A stretch of 20,654 bases of DNA from a virus: IMG/VR virus record IMGVR_UViG_3300032193_000336, positions 1 to 20,654 of that record; one strand, 5' to 3'. Positions 5,531 to 11,639 of the stretch are shown piece after piece; positions within the stretch are counted from its first letter, which is position 1; each line of letters starts with the position of its first letter. Made by a program: the position numbers and the translations under genes. The notes under the pieces are model-generated. The model worked only from the letters and a program-made list of their open reading frames with translations. It had not been told where the DNA came from and ran no database searches.

Positions 5531-5908
5531 TCAGAAGGAATACTTGAGTCCGAGCTTAGCCCCATATCCACGGTCGATGGAATCATCACCAGAACCGACG
5601 AAGGAGACCTCACCATATGCACCAAGTGCCTCGGTCAGACCCAGACCGACACCTGCCTTACCAGAGGGAACGGTGTCAGCATCACCACCGTCAGGAGTCA
5701 GCACAGTAGCTCCACCCTGAACGTAGTAGGAACCAGTTTCGCTGAAAGTTCCCTCATAGCCTACGTGGAGATCTGTCGCGGCACCATTGTATTCCGAACC
5801 CGTCCAACCTGCGTTGGTTTCTACGTTAACGTAGGGTCCTGCAAGGGCAGCACCAGGAGCAGCGAAAGCAGCAGCTGCAGCGGCAGCAGCGAAAGCAGTT
5901 TTAATCAT
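5531..5908 (-). CDS. Secreted small beta-barrel (porin-like) protein
   Basis: A 125-residue protein with a clear Ala-rich signal peptide (residues 1-23, MIKTAF then eight Ala and more, cleavage after ALA before GPYV). The mature part has alternating polar and hydrophobic strands (VGYEGTF, SYYVQGGATV, GAYGEVSFV, YGAKLGLKYSF) and ends in Phe, the usual C-terminal residue of outer-membrane beta-barrels. At about 100 mature residues it is short for a porin, perhaps an 8-strand OmpA-like barrel or part of an oligomer. It is a paralogue of the protein at 20136-20495 (shared LAGPYV, GYE, PDGGD and terminal KY-x-F). It forms a one-gene unit with its own promoter and terminator. Why a phage exports this is unknown. 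Confidence 0.72.
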   Translation of the reverse strand: MIKTAFAAAAAAAAFAAPGAALAGPYVNVETNAGWTGSEYNGAATDLHVGYEGTFSETGSYYVQGGATVLTPDGGDADTVPSGKAGVGLGLTEALGAYGEVSFVGSGDDSIDRGYGAKLGLKYSF

Positions 5909-5991
5909 TGTTGTTTTTTCCTTTGTTAGTTTACTTGCGGAGTGGTTACCCGCAGATGGTGGATGAGGTTAGACCCCCATCGCATGAATAC

Positions 5992-6020
5992 AATTTATCA
6001 GGTTTGACCCAGAAAAACAA
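5992..6020 (-). promoter_or_regulatory. Sigma70-like promoter TTGTTT-17-TAAATT
   Basis: On the minus strand TTGTTT (6015-6020) and TAAATT (5992-5997) are 17 bases apart, and TG-A precedes the -10, giving an extended -10 form. It lies about 84 bases upstream of the ATG at 5908, leaving a leader that ends in AAAGGAAAAAAC. The rest of 5909-6059 holds no gene. Confidence 0.5.
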
Positions 6021-6059
6021 CCCCCCTTGTGCCAGTTTTAGATACGGATTTCCTAACAA

Positions 6060-7061
6060 TCAGTTAAGTAGAATTAATGCACCCTTGATATTGACAGCAC
6101 CAGCAGCGGTGATATTTGCGATACCGCCTGCCTTGGCGCTGAAGTTGAGTCCAGCATCCTCAGTGATAGACAGTCCTGCCTTGACATCATATGCGAGACC
6201 TGCCTTAGAACTGATAAAGTCAGCAGAATCATATGTCTGACCACCAATAGCAGTCTTAACAGAGTATGTTGAATCTCTCGCCTTAATGAGTGGTGGAAGT
6301 CCTGGACCACCAGCAACGATATGCTGTTCTACACCACCAATCCACTGCTTGTAGTCTCCCAAAATCGTCCAGTTGATATGACCAGGAGATACAATATTAG
6401 CAGATGCTCTGGGGTCAAACGATACCTTTGTGTCTTCTGAAACACCTACAGATATCTTCTGACCTAAAAGCAATTCCTGAACATTACTAGCAGTAGTCTC
6501 AATGTTAGCAGCATTCATGATGATGGCACCACCACCTTGAGTTCCTGACTGAATATTGACCTGTGTCTTACCAACCAGCATCAATTCTTCTGTCGCTTCA
6601 ATCAGAATCTTCTTTGCTCTAATATAACGACTAGAACCAACACTCTGCTCAACATAATCACCATAGCATACTACGTTCAATGCTTGTCCTTCGCCATCAT
6701 CACCAGCATTGAATTGAATGTCTGCTCTATTTTCATGCTTCGCTTGGTATCCCCAACTATGGACACACAACTTACCACTACCAGGACCAGACTCTTTGTC
6801 TTTTCTTCCAGTGATTAGTTTGATTTGCCCTAGACTAGTCTGAACAATAGCACTCGACCCAGCAGAAGAATCTGGTCCTTGGATACGTAGTGCTTTTGAT
6901 TGATCATCGGGCAGAGTTCTCTCATAGATGTGAGAGCGGGTCATGGTGCCCTTGTACCACGTTCTAATCCTAGGTTTATCCGTTAGAGTCTGAGACTCGT
7001 CAGGACTCTTAGGTTTAGCAATAGTCTTTGGATATGTAGAAGCAGGTTTTTGTATTGACAT
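6060..7061 (-). CDS. Baseplate central needle, gp5 C-terminal-like beta-helix
   Basis: A 333-residue protein directly after the gp5-like hub gene. The region from about residue 135 onward has short strands separated by Gly, Ala and Asn turns (KILIEATEELMLVGKTQVNIQ, then AGLAYDVKAG, LSITEDAGLN, FSAKAGG, VNIKGALILLN), like the triple-stranded beta-helix of T4 gp5C and VgrG needles. The first part is rich in Pro, Ser, Thr and Arg. I set the start at the ATG at 7061, which overlaps the hub stop as TAATG, the same junction used upstream; the frame also extends to a TTG at 7070, which is unlikely. Probably the membrane-piercing spike; a separate spike-tip protein is not seen here. Confidence 0.7.
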   Translation of the reverse strand: MSIQKPASTYPKTIAKPKSPDESQTLTDKPRIRTWYKGTMTRSHIYERTLPDDQSKALRIQGPDSSAGSSAIVQTSLGQIKLITGRKDKESGPGSGKLCVHSWGYQAKHENRADIQFNAGDDGEGQALNVVCYGDYVEQSVGSSRYIRAKKILIEATEELMLVGKTQVNIQSGTQGGGAIIMNAANIETTASNVQELLLGQKISVGVSEDTKVSFDPRASANIVSPGHINWTILGDYKQWIGGVEQHIVAGGPGLPPLIKARDSTYSVKTAIGGQTYDSADFISSKAGLAYDVKAGLSITEDAGLNFSAKAGGIANITAAGAVNIKGALILLN

Positions 7062-9997
7062 TATGGGCAATCCACGTAGCGACCAGTTCCGACCTTAGTG
7101 GAACCAATTGTAGTAAGTTCAGTTGTATCTAGACATGCTAGTGATGGCAATAGTTTAGCACCATATCCTCCACCACCGATGACTAGAATCTCTGGGAATC
7201 TCTCGTATGTTGTTACTCTATCAAGAACTCTTGCACCAATAACAAATCCGTCTTCATTGATAATTGCTTCAGCAGCATCTGGATTACCATCAATATAAAT
7301 CGTTGGTTTTTCTGTGTATCCAATGCCAGGTCTGATCAGTGTAAATGAATCAATAATACATCTCTTTCCAGCATCAGTCGCTTGGTTTAGTTTGTATCCA
7401 TAACCAGGAGACTTGACACGGATCTCTGTAAGATAACCTTTGTCATCCAACAAAGCGGTTGCAGTTGCACCAACACCTTGACCAGTGATGAATACGTATG
7501 GTGGTTCTGCCCATCTATCACCAGGGTTATCAATTCTGATCTCAATAATTCCACCGTTATCGTCAGTAATTGGTGGTTCAGTTGTGGGTTCTCTGAAGTC
7601 ATCGAACGAAGTATCAGGTGTATCACCAACACCTTGATCAAAGTCATCTAAATCAGAACTATCTGTCAAGATAATTACATCTGCAAATGCTCCTGTTCCA
7701 TTAACAGTAAATCTAAGAACTTCAGCATCTTCTACAGCAGTATCATCTTCGATACCAACTACAATTCTTGCACTATTGTCATTGATAACAAACTCACCAG
7801 TAGTCATTCCACCAATGATATCACTGCTTGTAATATCATCACCCAATAAGGTATAGTATAGAATGGTTCCATTCTCAACATTCTGTGTCTCAATAGTATA
7901 AGTAATAAACTCACCTTCTGGACATGTTGCTCTGTCAGCGACAACATCTACAGTCTGAACGATTTCATTTCCAGTATCATCATCCAGACCATCACCATCT
8001 GTATCTGTACCAAGATCAGGATCAGTTACTTCTTGATCAAACTCAGTCTGATCTACTACTGTAGTTACTTCGTCAGTGAATGTATCTTCATATTCAAATG
8101 GATTTGTTACAGGTGCGCTATATGGATTGCGTGGTTCAAACAACTTAGCTTCTGTAATAGTACAGATACCAATGTTCTTCTCAAATGTTGTTTGTACATC
8201 ACTACCAACAGTAGGAGTATTTTTTCTTAGAATGACGTAGAAGTCTTCATCTGCTTCTCTCTCAACAGATTGAATTGTTCTGATAGTAATAGTCTTAGAT
8301 GTTTCTCCTGGAGCAAATCCTAGGATATCATTTACTGGGAAGTAATCTTCTTGCTCTTTTGCAGAACCTTCATACTTAAGAGTTCTATATTTGACCGATG
8401 AAGATGATTCAGTGTATCCAGTTCTAGTTACTGTAAACTGTGCAAACTCACCTTCTTCGACCATGATATCGTCGATGTGATATACAATACGCTTCCTTTG
8501 TTTTGTACCACCATTATCATCTGGATCATCCGTAGTTGTGGTGTCTGTGCCATCACCATCGCCAGGGATGTTGCCAGTATTGCCACCAAACAGAGGAACA
8601 CCGCCAGTGAATCCAACAGTTGTAAAGTCTAGTGGTTTGCCCTCATATGCATCTCCACAAACATACTGGGTGTAATCAGCACCAGTTGCTGGGAATAGAT
8701 TATCAATGCTTTCTAACAGACCATCTAGGAAGTCTCTCTCCTCTAATTTTTCTGCTCCGTTGGTACAGGTCTGCTTCTTCTTCGCGCAAGATCTATCTGG
8801 ACCTGAGCAGGAAATTCCTAGTAGGTTCATAACAAAACTAATTGCACCACCAAGAATGTTTAGTGGGGCAGCGATTGCGCCAAGGATGTCATTTAATGGA
8901 CCAAGAACGCTATCGAGAAGATCAGTCATCAATGAGTTGATCTTCGACATGATACCATTAACTAAAGCATCAACTTGACATGCAGCAGCACGATAAATCT
9001 GCTCCACATAACTCATCAGGAGATCGGTCAAGAAATCTGCTAGACGATCACCTAAGTCTGCCATCGAGCAACCAAGTTGCTTCAGAAGATTGTTAAAGAA
9101 TACTGTTACTGGTGTGAGAGAATTACCTGTGTCTGTAGGAAATAGCAGTGCTTTAATGAGATCATTTACTGCTGCCTTGAGTTTCTCAATAACAAATCCT
9201 TTTACTTTAGCAACAAATTCAGTAACAACTGTCATTGCTTTATTGACATAGCCTCGTGCCATGCCAATACCATCCATCAAACCACCAGTTCCCTTGTTAA
9301 CTAGGTAGGTTCCAACATTTCCGCCATTATTTTGTACAGCAGCAAGGAACTCTCCCATGATGCCAGTCATCTGGGACATCATGTCATCTTCATCACATTT
9401 TTCTGCCTTTGACTGACACCAGTCTTCTGCGGCAGCAGTTTCATTTACTAATGGATCTACAATTGATGGTGGTGTTGCGACACGATCATTTCCATCGCCA
9501 TCTACAGTGCCGTCATATAATCCACCAGTAGCAGTGTTCTTATCAGTCCCCTGCTGTAATGGAGATCCATCTGTTTGAGCATTTACCTGTGGAATTGCTG
9601 TGGTAAATGGTGGTGTGTCTGGTGTTCGCTCAACAAATACTTTAGTAGCACCAGGAGTTTGACCAATAGAACCCATGATGATGGGTTTTTGTTTTTCGGT
9701 ATCCATGTAGAAACCGACAACCCAACATCCAATCTCTAATTGAGGATGTGCTCCGCCACCATTACCAGGAATAAATGGAACAGTTACAGGCATCATCACA
9801 GTTGCCCATGGCAAGTCTGCAGTGCTAACCAGTTCAGGATCACCAGGATGATCCCCAACGATTCTCACCTTGAATCGATAACCGCCTTTGTTGTTTACCT
9901 CATCAGCAGCGGTTCCTTCAATTTGACCTACCCACCACTGGAAACCATCGTTACCAATGCGTTGGGTAGGCAGCAACTGTGATACTAACTGATCCAT
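7061..9997 (-). CDS. 5: Baseplate hub protein, gp5-like, OB-fold with Calx-beta domains
   Basis: A 978-residue protein. Residues about 18-115 (QWWVGQIEG..., RFKVRIVGDHPGD, LPWATVMMPV, QLEIGCWVVGFY, KPIIMGSIGQ) match the N-terminal OB-fold of T4 gp5 and VgrG-type hubs. No lysozyme domain follows. Instead: a hydrophobic helical region (about 200-400); a Cys cluster near 397-410; a Calx-beta-like domain (about 509-616, with VEEGEFAQFTVTR and READEDFYVILR); an Asp-rich DTDGDGLDDD motif near 664 likely to bind Ca2+; a second Calx-beta-like domain (about 679-777); and C-terminal repeats (about 820-966) of a G-x-GY-x(2-3)-P-x-I type. It lies between the CP12-like gene and the needle gene, whose start overlaps its TAA. 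Adhesive or cell-contact roles for the extra domains are inference. Confidence 0.82.
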   Translation of the reverse strand: MDQLVSQLLPTQRIGNDGFQWWVGQIEGTAADEVNNKGGYRFKVRIVGDHPGDPELVSTADLPWATVMMPVTVPFIPGNGGGAHPQLEIGCWVVGFYMDTEKQKPIIMGSIGQTPGATKVFVERTPDTPPFTTAIPQVNAQTDGSPLQQGTDKNTATGGLYDGTVDGDGNDRVATPPSIVDPLVNETAAAEDWCQSKAEKCDEDDMMSQMTGIMGEFLAAVQNNGGNVGTYLVNKGTGGLMDGIGMARGYVNKAMTVVTEFVAKVKGFVIEKLKAAVNDLIKALLFPTDTGNSLTPVTVFFNNLLKQLGCSMADLGDRLADFLTDLLMSYVEQIYRAAACQVDALVNGIMSKINSLMTDLLDSVLGPLNDILGAIAAPLNILGGAISFVMNLLGISCSGPDRSCAKKKQTCTNGAEKLEERDFLDGLLESIDNLFPATGADYTQYVCGDAYEGKPLDFTTVGFTGGVPLFGGNTGNIPGDGDGTDTTTTDDPDDNGGTKQRKRIVYHIDDIMVEEGEFAQFTVTRTGYTESSSSVKYRTLKYEGSAKEQEDYFPVNDILGFAPGETSKTITIRTIQSVEREADEDFYVILRKNTPTVGSDVQTTFEKNIGICTITEAKLFEPRNPYSAPVTNPFEYEDTFTDEVTTVVDQTEFDQEVTDPDLGTDTDGDGLDDDTGNEIVQTVDVVADRATCPEGEFITYTIETQNVENGTILYYTLLGDDITSSDIIGGMTTGEFVINDNSARIVVGIEDDTAVEDAEVLRFTVNGTGAFADVIILTDSSDLDDFDQGVGDTPDTSFDDFREPTTEPPITDDNGGIIEIRIDNPGDRWAEPPYVFITGQGVGATATALLDDKGYLTEIRVKSPGYGYKLNQATDAGKRCIIDSFTLIRPGIGYTEKPTIYIDGNPDAAEAIINEDGFVIGARVLDRVTTYERFPEILVIGGGGYGAKLLPSLACLDTTELTTIGSTKVGTGRYVDCP

Positions 9998-10004
9998 ATT
10001 TTAG

Positions 10005-10232
10005 TCAATTATCATGAATTTTACACTCGGGTGCGCCAGGTTCTTGATCACAGTAGAGTTCTAGTGGTGTCGGATCGTGATGATCTCCTGCCTCGATCTC
10101 TTCTTTATGATGTTCTACCCACTCTTCAAGGTCATGTAGTTCGCCCTCAATATGACGACGTGCCTGTGGAGATGTATTTGGATTGTCCAAAATCTCCTTG
10201 TCCTTTGCGATATGCGCTTCGATGTTTTCCAT
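10005..10232 (-). CDS. cp12: CP12-like Calvin-cycle regulator
   Basis: A 75-residue acidic helical protein ending in LELYCDQEPGAPECKIHDN. This matches the C-terminal module of cyanobacterial CP12, in which two cysteines 8 residues apart (C-x8-C; here C60 and C69) in a YC-D-x-x-P-x-x-x-EC-x-x-x-D context form the redox disulfide that docks on GAPDH. The preceding LHDLEEWVEHHKEE resembles the CP12 core helix (VEELxAEASH). The N-terminal Cys pair of plant CP12 is absent, as in many cyanobacterial and phage forms. CP12 bridges GAPDH and phosphoribulokinase and switches off carbon fixation; cyanophage copies are known. It has the strongest ribosome site in the window (AAAGGAGGTA, 10239-10248) and lies between gp27 and gp5, an odd place for a metabolic gene. 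A structural role cannot be excluded. Confidence 0.7.
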   Translation of the reverse strand: MENIEAHIAKDKEILDNPNTSPQARRHIEGELHDLEEWVEHHKEEIEAGDHHDPTPLELYCDQEPGAPECKIHDN

Positions 10233-10238
10233 GTGTAG

Positions 10239-10248
10239 TACCTCCTTT
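10239..10248 (-). promoter_or_regulatory. Strong Shine-Dalgarno site of the CP12-like gene
   Basis: AAAGGAGGTA on the minus strand, 6 bases before the ATG at 10232. An ACTAAATA box (10252-10259), 20 bases before the ATG and inside the last codons of gp27, resembles the late-promoter boxes of this window. Together they suggest the gene is expressed more strongly than its neighbours. Confidence 0.6.
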
Positions 10249-10250
10249 AA

Positions 10251-11639
10251 TTATTTAGTGCCATGGTTAGACTCTGATTCTAGGTCGCCATACGAGTCTC
10301 GCATCAATCTTAAGGTTGTCGTAAACCTTCCGTTAGTGGATGATGTACTGTCATAAGAGTGAGTAACTTCCTCAATTAGATAAACACCGCTACTCTCAGG
10401 ATCGTATGGTTCTCGATCTACTCTCTTTCCTGGGGTTTTATTGACCAGTTTAATATTAATCTTATCTCCTGCACAAATTTCTGAGTTGCCAGGGATAACA
10501 ATAGTTCCTACCTGATGTTTTAATAGTTCATATCTCATCAAAGATTGGGTTGCAAAATGTTTGTGGAAATCGCAATATTCATTTGGTTTATCTGAACCGT
10601 CTGCCTCCTCATACGATGCGATTGCTGGTTCATTATACCACGATTCATGATCTAAGAGTGTAGATACAATTCTTGTAGGATAATCTGAAACAGACTTATC
10701 GCCAAACTTAATAAGAGATGGTGTATTCTGTGATCCAAGGTGCTTCATATCTTTGTAAGCATCCTCGACACTATAATGATACTCACTGTATTGACCAGTA
10801 GAGTGATTAAAGAATACAATGAGACTAGAATACTTACCTTTTCTCATTGCTGACATGACATCAACTTCAGCATTAAAAATTGCTTGAGAGATGGTCATTC
10901 TGTCGTCAGCACCATCACCCTGGTTTGCTGGTTTTTCGATGTATGGTCCCCATGTCTCATCTCTATCAATCATAGTATCAACAGAGAAGAAATTATATCC
11001 CCTCTTTGTCTCCCAGAATAAGAATCCTGCAGTTCCACCAATCTTTTCTTTTTCAGTCTTTGCTTGTTTGCCTTTACCAGATCCTGGTGTTTTTGTGCCA
11101 TTACTAGGAACAGACTTCACTGCAATAGAAGAGATAATATCAAAAGGTCTCCTATTTGTGGGTAGCATCTTGATAGCAAACTCAGGAGACTCAGAGAAGA
11201 ATTCTTTTTCTGAATTCAAGTTCTCTTTTAAGATTTTCCCAACAATAGAGTCTGGTTTCCCTTCTAATCTATTGATCAATCTAACACACTCGTTATTGAG
11301 TGCCTCTACAGATATCAGACCTAGTGTGTATGACTGTACTTGGTTTTTAGCATATCTATTTCCAACCTTCCATACTTGGAACACATACTCTTCTTCGTCT
11401 TCTCTAGAACTTGTCTGACAAACGATCTTAACAGTTTCTCCACCCTGAACAGGGAGATCTGCTAACAATCCAGCACTATCAACAACTGTTAATGTAGCAG
11501 CACGGAATGGACTAGTGATACTCTCAACATAGTTGAATGTACCAACCATCTGTCTGATCTCATATCCCTCAGTCTCACCAAGTTTTGCAATAACAACACT
11601 CTTGAGATGAAAGTCTGTTATGTTCTGAAATTGATCCAT
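10251..11639 (-). CDS. 27: Baseplate hub subunit gp27-like
   Basis: A 462-residue protein. The N-terminus (FHLKSVVIAKLGETEGYEIRQM...), two tail-tube-like beta domains with alternating strands (ATLTVVDSAG, ETVKIVCQT, EYVFQVWKVG) and the late PGNSEICAGDKINIKL segment fit the T4 gp27 / phage hub family, whose trimer links the tube to the gp5 spike. T4 gp27 is 391 residues, so this one is longer, with an inserted Lys/Gly-rich loop near residues 183-200. The start ATG overlaps the tape-measure stop as TAATG. The order tape measure, gp27, gp5 is consistent with hub assembly. Assignment rests on family features and position; sequence identity to T4 would be low. Confidence 0.75.
   Translation of the reverse strand: MDQFQNITDFHLKSVVIAKLGETEGYEIRQMVGTFNYVESITSPFRAATLTVVDSAGLLADLPVQGGETVKIVCQTSSREDEEEYVFQVWKVGNRYAKNQVQSYTLGLISVEALNNECVRLINRLEGKPDSIVGKILKENLNSEKEFFSESPEFAIKMLPTNRRPFDIISSIAVKSVPSNGTKTPGSGKGKQAKTEKEKIGGTAGFLFWETKRGYNFFSVDTMIDRDETWGPYIEKPANQGDGADDRMTISQAIFNAEVDVMSAMRKGKYSSLIVFFNHSTGQYSEYHYSVEDAYKDMKHLGSQNTPSLIKFGDKSVSDYPTRIVSTLLDHESWYNEPAIASYEEADGSDKPNEYCDFHKHFATQSLMRYELLKHQVGTIVIPGNSEICAGDKINIKLVNKTPGKRVDREPYDPESSGVYLIEEVTHSYDSTSSTNGRFTTTLRLMRDSYGDLESESNHGTK

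Noticed and set aside
5522-5532. GATAAATA on the minus strand near the end of the lone beta-barrel gene, a late-promoter look-alike
   Set aside because: It lies immediately upstream of the terminator with no gene to serve before it.
6038-6063. Two TTAAC/GTTAG units 11 bases apart upstream of the lone beta-barrel gene, possibly a Pho box
   Set aside because: The first unit is coding sequence at the end of the needle gene, only two units are seen, and they are about 18 bases upstream of the sigma70-like -35; too weak to claim.
7061-7070. TTG at 7070 as start of the needle gene
   Set aside because: The ATG at 7061 forms the same TAATG junction used at two upstream joints of the operon, and no ribosome site favours the TTG.
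10891-11418. A 175-codon open frame on the plus strand
   Set aside because: It is antisense to the gp27-like gene, has Ser/Pro/Phe-rich low-information content and no ribosome site; a shadow of the real gene.
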